Assembly (NCBI RefSeq): GCF_040901545.1 | Contig: NZ_JBBDYL010000064.1 | Span: forward strand, 1-12,583 | DNA: 12,583 bases | Reading direction: 5' to 3' | Source of the DNA: Sulfuricaulis sp040901545 | GTDB taxonomy: Bacteria; Pseudomonadota; Gammaproteobacteria; Acidiferrobacterales; Sulfurifustaceae | Shown: one piece after another, positions 6,986 to 12,583 of the stretch | Numbering within the stretch: position 1 is the first letter of the stretch | Layout of the letters: the number at the start of each line of letters is the position of its first letter | Translations under genes and position numbers: made by a program | The notes under the pieces: model-generated | Databases searched by the model: none | What the model was told of the DNA's origin: nothing | What the model saw: the letters and a program-made list of their open reading frames with translations, nothing else

Positions 6986-7468
6986 ATGCCCGGGAAGCAC
7001 GATCCTTCCCGATTAACCGTGGATGCGACCGAGGCGAGAAAAATCGCCATGAAAATGCTCGCGCGGCGTGAGCATGGACACCGGGAACTGTATGCCAAGC
7101 TGTTGCGGAAAGGATGCACCGATTCCACCGCGGCCGAAACGGTAAAAAAATTAGCCGGTGAACGCCTTGTCTCCGACGACCGCTTCATGGAATCACTCAT
7201 TCAGGCGAGGCGGAACCGCGGCTACGGTCCAGTGCGCATCCAGAAAGAGTTGCAGGAAAAAGGCGTGATGCCGGAAGCCATTGCGCGCGGTCTCGATCCG
7301 AACGGCCCGGAGTGGTTCGAAGACATCCGCCGTGTCCACCGAAAGAAATTCGGTCCCCGGGTGCCCAAGAGTTATTCGGAACGCGCGCGCCAGGCCCGGT
7401 TTCTGCAATACCGCGGTTTTACTTACGATCAGATTCAACGAGTCCTCGATCCCCGTGGGCGGGATTAG
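6986..7468 (+). CDS. recX: Regulatory protein RecX
   Basis: RecX binds RecA filaments and limits their extension and activity. The protein has 160 residues, typical of the family, and is built from short three-helix repeats. The first contains ARREHGHRELYAKLLRKG, the next covers ERLVSDDRFMESLIQARRNR with GYGPVRIQKELQEKGV, the family's best-conserved block, and the last ends YRGFTYDQIQRVLD. The ATG at 6986 is the first start codon after an in-frame TGA at 6974, with only AGG three bases before it as a possible ribosome binding site. Weak translation would fit, because RecX is normally made in much smaller amounts than RecA. The gene lies between recA and alaS, 12 bases before alaS, and is probably expressed by read-through from recA. 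Confidence 0.95.
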   Translation: MPGKHDPSRLTVDATEARKIAMKMLARREHGHRELYAKLLRKGCTDSTAAETVKKLAGERLVSDDRFMESLIQARRNRGYGPVRIQKELQEKGVMPEAIARGLDPNGPEWFEDIRRVHRKKFGPRVPKSYSERARQARFLQYRGFTYDQIQRVLDPRGRD

Positions 7469-7480
7469 TCTCCCATTGCC

Positions 7481-10087
7481 ATGAAGAGCTCGGAAATTCG
7501 ACAGCGGTTCCTGGATTTTTTCAAGCATCGCGGCCACGCCGTCGTGGCGTCAAGTCCGCTGGTGCCCGCGAACGACCCGACGCTGCTGTTTACCAACGCG
7601 GGCATGGTGCAGTTCAAGGAAGTTTTTCTCGGACTTGAAAAGCGGCCCTACGCGCGCGCGGTAAGTTCACAGCGCTGCGTGCGCGCCGGCGGCAAGCATA
7701 ACGATCTTGAAAACGTGGGTTACACCGCCCGCCACCACACCTTCTTCGAGATGCTCGGCAATTTCAGCTTTGGCGATTACTTCAAGCGCGACGGGATCAA
7801 ATATGCCTGGGAATTTCTCACGCAGGATTTGCAACTCCCGCCGGAACGGCTCTGGGTGACCGTATACCGGGACGATGACGAGGCGGCCGACATCTGGTTG
7901 AAAGAGATCAAGATCGATCCGAAGCGGTTCGCGCGCTTGGGCGAGGCATCGAACTTCTGGCAGATGGGCGATACCGGGCCTTGCGGTCCGTGTTCCGAGA
8001 TCTTCTATGACCACGGACCCGGCATTGCTGGCGGTCCGCCCGGCGGCCCGGATGAGGAAGGGGATCGGTATGTCGAAATATGGAACCTGGTGTTCATGCA
8101 ATACAACCGCGATGCCCAGGGGAAATTGACTCCCTTGCCCAAGCCCTCCGTGGACACCGGGATGGGCCTGGAGCGTATTGCCGCGGTGCAGCAAGGGGTG
8201 CACAGCAATTACCGGATCGATCTTTTTCAGAACCTGATCCGCGCGGCCGTGGCTGTTACCGGCGCCACCGAACGCCAAAGCCATTCGCTCAACGTGGTGG
8301 CGGATCATATCCGCGCGGCGGCGTTTCTGATCACCGACGGCGTCATGCCCTCGAACGAGGGGCGCGGTTATGTGCTTCGGCGCATTATCCGTCGCGCCAT
8401 TCGTCATGGCCATCGTCTCGGGGCACGCGAAACCTTCTTCTTCCGGCTCGTAAAGCCGCTGTGCGTCGAAATGGGGGATGCCTACCCGGAATTAAACACG
8501 GCACGGTCACAGGTCGAACAGGTACTTCGCCAGGAAGAGGAACGATTTAATGAAACTCTTGAACAGGGTTTGAAGATTCTTGAAGACGACATCGCGACGC
8601 TCCGGGGCGATACCATTTCCGGCGGCACCATTTTCAAACTCTATGACACCTACGGATTTCCGGTCGATCTCACGCGCGACGTCGCCCTGGAGCGAAACTT
8701 GAAACTCGATATGGCCGGATTTGAACAAGAAATGCAGGCGCAGCGCGAACGCGCCCGCGCCGCATCGACGTTCAAGGCGGGTGAGGTTGGGGTTATCACC
8801 GTGGAAAACCCTACGGAATTCAGCGGCTATGAAAGGCTGATGGACCAGAGCAAGGTGTTACAGATCACGTGCGGCGCCGATCTGGCCCAGGTGGACCGCC
8901 TGCGTAAAGGCGAGCTTGGAAACATCGTATTGGACCGGACACCGTTTTATGCCGAGTCCGGTGGCCAGGTGGGTGACCGCGGCGTGTTGCGCGCCGGAAA
9001 TTCGGTATTTCGCGTCGAAGACACGCAAAAGCTCGGACAAGTCCACGTCCACAAGGGGTGCGTGGAACAAGGCGAGTTTCGCCTGGGCGACGACATCACG
9101 GCGGAAGTGGATGCCCTGTTGCGTCGCGCGACCATGCTCAATCACTCGGCCACGCACCTGATGCACAAGGCGCTGCGCGACGTGCTCGGGCCGCACGTGC
9201 AGCAAAAGGGCTCGCTGGTGGACGAGCGGCACACGCGCTTCGATTTTCCCCATTTTACCCCAATGACGCCGGAGCAGATTGCCGAGGTGGAGCGGCGCGT
9301 GAACGAACAGATCCTGCGCAACGAGGACACGCGCGCGCGCGTAATGGATATGGACTCCGCCCGCGCCGCGGGCGCCATGGCGCTATTCGGGGAGAAATAT
9401 GGGTCCGAGGTGCGCGTGCTGAATATCGGCGATTCCGTCGAGCTCTGCGGCGGCACGCACGTGCGGCGAACCGGCGATATCGGGCTGTTCAAGATCGTTT
9501 CCGAGGGTGGTGTCGCATCCGGCGTGCGGCGCATCGAGGCCGTGACGGGCCCGGGCGTTCTGGCCTATCTGTACGAGCGCGAGAATAAATTACGCGAAGT
9601 GGCCGAACTCCTGCGTTCGAGTCCCGAGGAAGCTCCGCGTAAGGTCGAGCAGCTCAGCCAACGCGTCAGGAATCTGGAGAAGGAACTGGATCAGCTTCGT
9701 GGCAAGCTTGCCGCCGGCGGCTCCGCGGACCTCGCCGCCGAGGCGAAAGACGTCAAGGGCATCAAGGTGCTGGCCACGCGACTGGACGGAATGGATGCCA
9801 AAGGCCTGCGCGAGGTCATGGATCGCCTCAAGGACAAGTTGGCGCCCGCGGCGATCGTGCTGGCCTCGGTGGCGGGAGACAAGGTGACGCTCATCGCGGG
9901 AGTGACCAAGGACCTGACGGGCCGGTTGCATGCCGGTGAACTCGTCAACCAGGTCGCATCGGGCGTGGGCGGAAAGGGCGGTGGCCGGCCGGACATGGCG
10001 CAAGCGGGCGGCTCCAATCCTGCCGGGCTGAAACAGGCGTTGGATAACGTTCCTCTGTGGGTGGAACAACACCTTAAATCTGCCTAA
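7481..10087 (+). CDS. alaS: Alanine--tRNA ligase
   Basis: Class II aminoacyl-tRNA synthetase that charges tRNA-Ala and hydrolyses mischarged Ser- or Gly-tRNA-Ala; 868 residues, the expected size. The N-terminal catalytic domain starts SEIRQRFLDFFKHRGH and includes the FTNAGMVQFK and AGGKHNDLENVGYTARHHTF blocks typical of AlaRS. The editing domain holds the zinc-type motifs HSATH at residues 555-559 and CGGTH at residues 656-660. A charged helical linker follows around residues 705-740 (VEQLSQRVRNLEKELDQLRG), then the C-Ala domain ending with GVGGKGGGRPDMAQAGG. The ATG at 7481 begins the conserved N-terminus, 12 bases after recX. Placement between recX and lysC/csrA is the standard gammaproteobacterial order. 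No defect is visible. Confidence 0.98.
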   Translation: MKSSEIRQRFLDFFKHRGHAVVASSPLVPANDPTLLFTNAGMVQFKEVFLGLEKRPYARAVSSQRCVRAGGKHNDLENVGYTARHHTFFEMLGNFSFGDYFKRDGIKYAWEFLTQDLQLPPERLWVTVYRDDDEAADIWLKEIKIDPKRFARLGEASNFWQMGDTGPCGPCSEIFYDHGPGIAGGPPGGPDEEGDRYVEIWNLVFMQYNRDAQGKLTPLPKPSVDTGMGLERIAAVQQGVHSNYRIDLFQNLIRAAVAVTGATERQSHSLNVVADHIRAAAFLITDGVMPSNEGRGYVLRRIIRRAIRHGHRLGARETFFFRLVKPLCVEMGDAYPELNTARSQVEQVLRQEEERFNETLEQGLKILEDDIATLRGDTISGGTIFKLYDTYGFPVDLTRDVALERNLKLDMAGFEQEMQAQRERARAASTFKAGEVGVITVENPTEFSGYERLMDQSKVLQITCGADLAQVDRLRKGELGNIVLDRTPFYAESGGQVGDRGVLRAGNSVFRVEDTQKLGQVHVHKGCVEQGEFRLGDDITAEVDALLRRATMLNHSATHLMHKALRDVLGPHVQQKGSLVDERHTRFDFPHFTPMTPEQIAEVERRVNEQILRNEDTRARVMDMDSARAAGAMALFGEKYGSEVRVLNIGDSVELCGGTHVRRTGDIGLFKIVSEGGVASGVRRIEAVTGPGVLAYLYERENKLREVAELLRSSPEEAPRKVEQLSQRVRNLEKELDQLRGKLAAGGSADLAAEAKDVKGIKVLATRLDGMDAKGLREVMDRLKDKLAPAAIVLASVAGDKVTLIAGVTKDLTGRLHAGELVNQVASGVGGKGGGRPDMAQAGGSNPAGLKQALDNVPLWVEQHLKSA

Positions 10088-10231
10088 AGCGTTGTTATTT
10101 AATTCTCGGCGCAGTTTACTCCCGGCATGAAAGCAGGTTTAATCTGCGGCCCAATTATTGAGAGCGCGCCGCAGGCGCACCTACTCCCCCTCTCCCAAAG
10201 TGTAGGGGTACGCGTAAAGCGCGCTACGGCT

Positions 10232-10265
10232 CCGAGTGAACCAGATCGCGCGCAAGCGCGCTCGG
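10232..10265. repeat. Nested palindrome CCGAG...GCGCGC-AA-GCGCGC...CTCGG
   Basis: CCGAG (10232-10236) pairs with CTCGG (10261-10265), enclosing the near-continuous palindrome GCGCGCAAGCGCGC (10248-10261). The two stems share one base, so the inner stem is effectively five pairs when the outer one forms. It is the left neighbour of the CCCTTCTCCC hairpin and may be part of the same repeat unit. Confidence 0.5.
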
Positions 10266-10271
10266 CTCGTC

Positions 10272-10294
10272 CCCTTCTCCCTGAGGGAGAAGGG
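10272..10294. repeat. REP-like palindrome, module A
   Basis: CCCTTCTCCC (10272-10281) and GGGAGAAGGG (10285-10294) form a perfect 10-base-pair stem around a TGA loop, followed by ATGGGGATGAGGGTG. This layout (pyrimidine-rich arm, 3-base loop, purine-rich arm, then TGAGGGTG) is that of the high-copy extragenic palindromes seen in many beta- and gammaproteobacterial genomes. Confidence 0.75.
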
Positions 10295-10317
10295 ATGGGG
10301 ATGAGGGTGTAATCTTT

Positions 10318-10391
10318 CCCTCACCCTTTGCCCTCTCCCTCCGGGAGAGGGAATGAGGGTGAGGGTAGCGGGGAGAGGGCAAGGGGTGAGG
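10318..10391. repeat. REP-like palindrome, modules B and inverted copy
   Basis: CCCTCTCCC (10331-10339) pairs with GGGAGAGGG (10343-10351) around TCC. Outside it, CCCTCACCCT (10318-10327) pairs perfectly with AGGGTGAGGG (10356-10365), making a 48-base cruciform with 19 pairs. A further copy of the left arm, inverted, follows at 10371-10391: it matches the reverse complement of 10319-10339 at 20 of 21 positions. The arrangement resembles mosaic repeat clusters made of alternately oriented units. Such structures can stop RNA decay or block transcription read-through into lysC. Confidence 0.75.
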
Positions 10392-10425
10392 GGAATCGTC
10401 AAACTTAAAGAATCAACATTTACAT

Positions 10426-11658
10426 ATGTCCCTGTTAGTACAGAAATACGGCGGCACTTCCGTCGGCAATCCCGAGCGCATCAACGCCGTGGCCGATAAG
10501 GTCGCACGCCTGCGGAAAAGCGGGCATGACCTGGTAGTAGTCGTGTCGGCCATGAGCGGGGAGACCGACCGGTTGATCAATCTGGCCAAGAGTATCAACG
10601 CCGATCCTCCGCCACGGGAACTGGATGTATTGCTGGCGACCGGAGAGCAGACCACGATCGCCCTGTTAAGCATGGCGCTCGAAAAGCGGGGTTGCCCGGC
10701 TCGTTCCTACACCGGCTACCAGGTGCACATACGCACCGACAGCGCCTTCGGCAAGGCACGCATCATGCAAATTGACGAGAAACGCATCCACGAGGATCTC
10801 AAGAAAGGTCGCGTGGTCGTGGTGGCCGGCTTCCAGGGCGTGGACGAGGATGGCAATATCACGACTTTGGGCCGCGGCGGCTCGGACACGACGGGGGTTG
10901 CGCTCGCGGCCGCTCTCAAGGCGGACGAATGCCAGATTTACTCGGACGTGGACGGGGTGTATACCACCGATCCACGTATCGTGTCCGAGGCCCGGCGCCT
11001 GGACCGCATTACTTTCGAGGAAATGCTTGAAATGGCGAGCCTCGGCTCCAAGGTGTTGCAGCTCCGTTCGGTCGAGTTCGCCGGCAAATACAGGGTCCCG
11101 CTGCGCGTATTGTCGTCATTTCAGGAGGGGCCGGGCACACTCATTACCTACGAGGAAAACGAAATGGAAGCCCCCTTGATATCAGGCATCGCTTTTAATC
11201 GCGATGAAGCCAAGCTCACTATTCGCGGTGTTCCGGACAAGCCCGGCATCGCTGCTCATATTCTGGGAGAAATTGGCAAGGCCAATATTAACGTGGACAT
11301 GATTGTTCAGAACGTGGCGGCCGATGAAACCACGGACTTTACTTTTACGGTGCACCGCGGCGAGTACCAGAAATCCTTCGAGATCCTGGAACGCGTAGCG
11401 CAAACCTTGAAGGCCCGCGAGGTGACCGGCGACGACAAAATCGTGAAAATCTCGGTTGTGGGCGTCGGCATGCGGTCGCATGCCGGAATCGCCAGCGAGA
11501 TGTTCAAGGCCCTTGCCAAAGAGGGCATTAATATTCAGATGATTTCCACATCGGAAATCAAAATTTCCGTGGTCGTAGACGAAAAATACCTGGAATTGGG
11601 GGTGCGCGCCTTGCACAGCACCTTCGGGCTTGAAAAACCCGGCCATTCCGCGGCCTGA
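10426..11658 (+). CDS. lysC: Aspartate kinase, two-ACT-domain regulatory type
   Basis: Aspartokinase phosphorylates L-aspartate, the first step to lysine, methionine, threonine and diaminopimelate. The 410 residues start with VQKYGGTSVG, where K7 is the conserved lysine. Further kinase signatures are TTLGRGGSDTTGVALA (residues 146-161) and YSDVDGVYTTDPR (residues 172-184). Two ACT regulatory domains follow: the first from about residue 263 (LTIRGVPDKPGIAAHIL, then NINVDMIVQN), the second from about residue 341 (SVVGVGMRSHAGIASEMF, then INIQMISTSEIKISVVV). This is the single-polypeptide form without a fused homoserine dehydrogenase. Feedback control by lysine and/or threonine is usual for it but cannot be assigned here. 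The ATG at 10426 gives the standard N-terminus; no strong ribosome binding site precedes it. It is preceded by the repeat cluster and followed by the csrA leader. Confidence 0.97.
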   Translation: MSLLVQKYGGTSVGNPERINAVADKVARLRKSGHDLVVVVSAMSGETDRLINLAKSINADPPPRELDVLLATGEQTTIALLSMALEKRGCPARSYTGYQVHIRTDSAFGKARIMQIDEKRIHEDLKKGRVVVVAGFQGVDEDGNITTLGRGGSDTTGVALAAALKADECQIYSDVDGVYTTDPRIVSEARRLDRITFEEMLEMASLGSKVLQLRSVEFAGKYRVPLRVLSSFQEGPGTLITYEENEMEAPLISGIAFNRDEAKLTIRGVPDKPGIAAHILGEIGKANINVDMIVQNVAADETTDFTFTVHRGEYQKSFEILERVAQTLKAREVTGDDKIVKISVVGVGMRSHAGIASEMFKALAKEGINIQMISTSEIKISVVVDEKYLELGVRALHSTFGLEKPGHSAA

Positions 11659-11672
11659 TCCCTCCCCAAAGC

Positions 11673-11688
11673 TGGCACAGAAGCTGCA
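11673..11688 (+). promoter_or_regulatory. Candidate sigma-54 (-24/-12) promoter upstream of csrA
   Basis: TGGCAC (11673-11678), five bases, then CTGCA (11684-11688). The consensus is TGGCAC-N5-TTGCA; only one of the eleven core bases differs, and the invariant GG and GC are separated by the required ten bases. Transcription would begin near 11699, giving a csrA leader of about 265 bases. No enhancer-binding site could be identified by eye. Confidence 0.45.
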
Positions 11689-11921
11689 TACCCATACACG
11701 CTGGCAGGTGAATGCTGCCGGGTTTATGGGGGGTTTCCCCGTAATATCCGCAAGTTACGTCCTTTGACGGTCGTGTCCGCCAAAGCCGATAACGGCAGGT
11801 GTCACAAAATGCGGTATCGCCTCTTGCCATGGAAAGTTCGCCAGAACCGTTATGCGGGACACAGGGGGGAATGGTGTTGAGGAGTCGGCCAAACCAGGGG
11901 TGGGCGGCCGGGTAAATGAGC

Positions 11922-11962
11922 AGGGACTTACGGAGTTAGGTATTACTGAAAGGAGTGCAGGA
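11922..11962 (+). promoter_or_regulatory. GGA cluster and ribosome binding site of csrA, candidate CsrA autoregulatory sites
   Basis: AAGGAG at 11950-11955 lies nine bases before the csrA ATG and is the ribosome binding site. GGA triplets, the core of CsrA targets, occur at 11924, 11932, 11952 and 11960. They form two pairs, each spaced eight bases, and three have the fuller ANGGA form (AGGGA, ACGGA, AAGGA). CsrA binding here would block ribosome access. Autorepression of this kind is known for E. coli csrA; here it is inferred. Confidence 0.45.
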
Positions 11963-11964
11963 CA

Positions 11965-12186
11965 ATGCTGATTCTTACTCGACGCATTGGCGAAACCCTC
12001 AACATTGGCGACGATGTTCAGGTAACCGTGCTTGGCATCAAAGGTAACCAGGTTCGCATTGGCGTGAATGCCCCGAAAGAGATCCCCGTGCATCGCGAGG
12101 AAATCTACGAGCGCATCAAGAAAGAAAAAGAAGCCGGAGTGGTGCATCCGATGCCCGGCATGGCGCAAGCCGGCGGTAAGCGCTGA
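11965..12186 (+). CDS. csrA: Carbon storage regulator CsrA (RsmA)
   Basis: Small dimeric RNA-binding protein that controls translation and stability of target mRNAs by binding GGA motifs in their leaders. The sequence MLILTRRIGETLNIGDDV is the invariant N-terminus, with the RNA-contacting L4 and R6/R7, and the second contact residue R44 lies in IPVHREEIYERI. It has 73 residues, about twelve more than the E. coli protein; the extra C-terminal tail (VVHPMPGMAQAGGKR) is mobile-looking and rich in Gly, Pro and Ala. The start has a good AAGGAG ribosome binding site. Its position between lysC and tRNA-Ser is conserved in gammaproteobacteria. A long leader upstream suggests several layers of control. 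Confidence 0.98.
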   Translation: MLILTRRIGETLNIGDDVQVTVLGIKGNQVRIGVNAPKEIPVHREEIYERIKKEKEAGVVHPMPGMAQAGGKR

Positions 12187-12204
12187 TTTTCCCGGGGTTT
12201 CAGC

Positions 12205-12233
12205 TTTACGTGGTTTGAGTGCGCAGGTATCCT
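12205..12233 (+). promoter_or_regulatory. Possible sigma-70 promoter of tRNA-Ser
   Basis: TTTACG (12205-12210), 17 bases, then TATCCT (12228-12233), each matching four of six consensus positions at the ideal spacing. Transcription would start near 12240, about 15 bases before the mature tRNA. Otherwise the tRNA may be carried on the csrA transcript. Confidence 0.35.
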
Positions 12234-12256
12234 TGCAAGCGTTTGCGTTTGCAAGG
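12231..12256 (+). other. Hairpin spanning the tRNA-Ser 5' processing site
   Basis: CCTTGCAA (12231-12238) pairs with TTGCAAGG (12249-12256). Inside, a G-T wobble and two C-G pairs extend it to 11 base pairs with a TTTG loop. The last two bases, GG, are the first two bases of mature tRNA-Ser, so this structure competes with the acceptor stem in a long precursor. There is no T-run, so it is not a standard terminator for csrA. Confidence 0.55.
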
Positions 12257-12345
12257 AGAGATGGCCGAGCGGTCGAAGGCGCACCCCTGCTAAGGGTGTA
12301 TACGCCAAAAGCGTATCGAGGGTTCAAATCCCTCTCTCTCCGCCA
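12255..12345 (+). tRNA. tRNA-Ser (anticodon GCU)
   Basis: Complete class II tRNA read by eye. The acceptor stem GGAGAGA (12255-12261) pairs with TCTCTCC (12335-12341), discriminator G12342, CCA encoded at 12343-12345. The D-arm region is TGGCCGAGCGGT. The anticodon stem CACCC/GGGTG closes the loop CTGCTAA with anticodon GCT at 12289-12291. A long variable arm ATACGC/GCGTAT follows, then T-stem GAGGG/CCCTC with loop TTCAAAT. It decodes AGC and AGU serine codons. It lies 68 bases after csrA, the same linkage as in other gammaproteobacteria. Confidence 0.97.
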
Positions 12346-12446
12346 ATTGTGTGAAAGTGAGCCTCCGGCCCATTTTCCCGTTATTTCAAATTCTTGATTT
12401 TGTACTTTCGGAGTTAAAGATACTTCGTTGGATTTCCTTATTGGAG

Positions 12447-12469
12447 AAAAAGCACCAAATGCTTTTTTT
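12447..12469 (+). terminator. AU-rich intrinsic terminator-like hairpin after tRNA-Ser
   Basis: AAAAAGCA (12447-12454) pairs with TGCTTTTT (12460-12467) around CCAAA, and the T-run continues to 12469. The stem has only two G-C pairs, but an A-run before and T7 after fit an intrinsic, possibly bidirectional, terminator. It sits 102 bases after the tRNA-Ser CCA and directly before the tRNA-Arg promoter. Confidence 0.5.
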
Positions 12470-12500
12470 GTAGCTTCACCGTCGAGTATAATCCCGCGCC
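12464..12500 (+). promoter_or_regulatory. tRNA-Arg promoter with GC-rich discriminator
   Basis: A perfect -10 box TATAAT lies at 12487-12492. The -35 region is poor: the T-run of the preceding terminator (TTTTTT/TTTTTG, 12464-12470) occupies the right distance. Between the -10 and the expected start near 12499 is CCCGCG, a GC-only discriminator as in stringently controlled tRNA and rRNA promoters. The mature tRNA begins 14 bases later. Confidence 0.65.
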
Positions 12501-12512
12501 CATCAAGAGCAT

Positions 12513-12583
12513 GCGCCCGTAGCTCAGCTGGATAGAGTACCTGGCTACGAACCAGGCGGTCGGGAGTTCGAATCTCTCCGGGC
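12513..12583 (+). tRNA. tRNA-Arg (anticodon ACG), 3' end cut by window
   Basis: The acceptor 5' strand GCGCCCG (12513-12519), D-arm GCTCAGCTGGATAGAGT, anticodon stem CCTGG/CCAGG with loop CTACGAA (anticodon ACG at 12547-12549) and T-arm GGGAG-TTCGAAT-CTCTC are all present. The window stops after five of the seven 3' acceptor bases (CGGGC), so the rest of the stem, the discriminator and any CCA lie outside. The A at the wobble position is normally edited to inosine by TadA to read CGU, CGC and CGA. More tRNA-Arg copies often follow in related genomes. Confidence 0.95.

Larger units (their letters stand above)
10088..10425. other. alaS-lysC intergenic region, palindrome-filled, no gene
   Basis: This 338-base gap carries no credible gene. 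Open frames on both strands here (for example a 73-codon one on the minus strand rich in PLTPCPLP and SPGGRG) are the well-known false translations of GC-rich dispersed repeats. Besides the repeats listed separately, it holds GCGCC-GCA-GGCGC (10166-10178), CCTAC/GTAGG (10180-10184 with 10202-10206) and GTACGCG-TAAAG-CGCG-C-TAC (10208-10227). No riboswitch-like conserved core and no classical terminator with a T-run was seen. The lysC promoter probably lies in the AT-rich end (10400-10425). Confidence 0.7.
11659..11964 (+). other. 306-base non-coding csrA leader region
   Basis: No open frame of interest lies between lysC and csrA. The stretch carries several foldable elements: CTGGCAG/CTGCCGG (11701-11707 with 11715-11721), GGGG-GTTT-CCCC near 11730-11740, CGGCC/GGCCG (11886-11890 with 11906-11910), and a long-range nested pairing of GTGTCC (11773-11778) with GGACAC (11857-11862) enclosing ATAACGG (11789-11795) with CCGTTAT (11847-11853). 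It begins with a sigma-54-like motif and ends in GGA-rich sequence, both listed separately. It reads as a regulated 5' untranslated leader rather than a spacer. Confidence 0.55.

Noticed and set aside
5749..7200. 483-codon minus-strand open frame opposite recA
   Set aside because: It is antisense to a clear full-length recA and runs into recX; the composition is that of GC-rich shadow frames and no domain is recognisable.
10163..10393. CRISPR array
   Set aside because: The repeats are palindromic units in alternating orientation, without regular unique spacers.
10181..10402. 73-codon minus-strand frame in the alaS-lysC gap
   Set aside because: It is translated repeat sequence (Pro/Gly/Arg-rich) of the kind often mis-annotated over extragenic palindromes.
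10088..10425. Lysine riboswitch upstream of lysC
   Set aside because: The gap is accounted for by palindromic repeats, and I could not find the conserved multi-helix core expected for a lysine riboswitch.

Overview
This window looks like chromosome from a GC-rich gammaproteobacterium. The main evidence is the right-hand gene order (pncC/cinA C-terminal type, recA, recX, alaS, lysC, csrA, tRNA-Ser(GCU), tRNA-Arg(ACG)), which is a well-known gammaproteobacterial core arrangement. Species cannot be named from the sequence alone. All protein genes and both tRNAs lie on the + strand. The large minus-strand open frames opposite recA, alaS and the left-hand genes are shadows of GC-rich coding sequence.

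Left third (1-5197), transport genes. The 3' part of an extracellular solute-binding protein of the peptide/nickel family enters from the left. It is followed by two Dpp/Opp-type ABC permeases that overlap by one base (TGATG). No ATPase gene follows them. A strong GC-rich hairpin separates the binding-protein gene from the permeases, and two small hairpins follow the second permease. Next come an overlapping azlC/azlD pair (probable branched-chain amino acid exporter), a 276-base gap with no convincing gene, and a TauE/SafE-family membrane protein that appears to start at TTG.

Middle (5226-10087), DNA metabolism and translation. A stand-alone nicotinamide-nucleotide amidase (PncC type) precedes recA, then recX and alaS. 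RecX normally restrains RecA filaments, so the pairing is functional as well as positional. No canonical gammaproteobacterial LexA box is visible upstream of recA. A degenerate CTG-N10-CAG site overlaps the end of pncC.

Right third (10088-12583). The alaS-lysC gap is filled with nested palindromes of the CCCTCTCCC/GGGAGAGGG type, a dispersed repeat family. After lysC (aspartokinase with two ACT domains) comes a 306-base non-coding leader before csrA. It starts with a good sigma-54-type -24/-12 motif and ends in a cluster of GGA triplets at the csrA ribosome binding site, which suggests regulated transcription and CsrA autoregulation. After csrA come a tRNA-Ser with a hairpin reaching into its 5' end, a weak AU-rich terminator, a TATAAT promoter with a GC-rich discriminator, and a tRNA-Arg cut by the window edge.

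I found no mobile element, CRISPR array, toxin-antitoxin pair or defence cassette. The most interesting material is regulatory and lies in the lysC-csrA-tRNA intervals.
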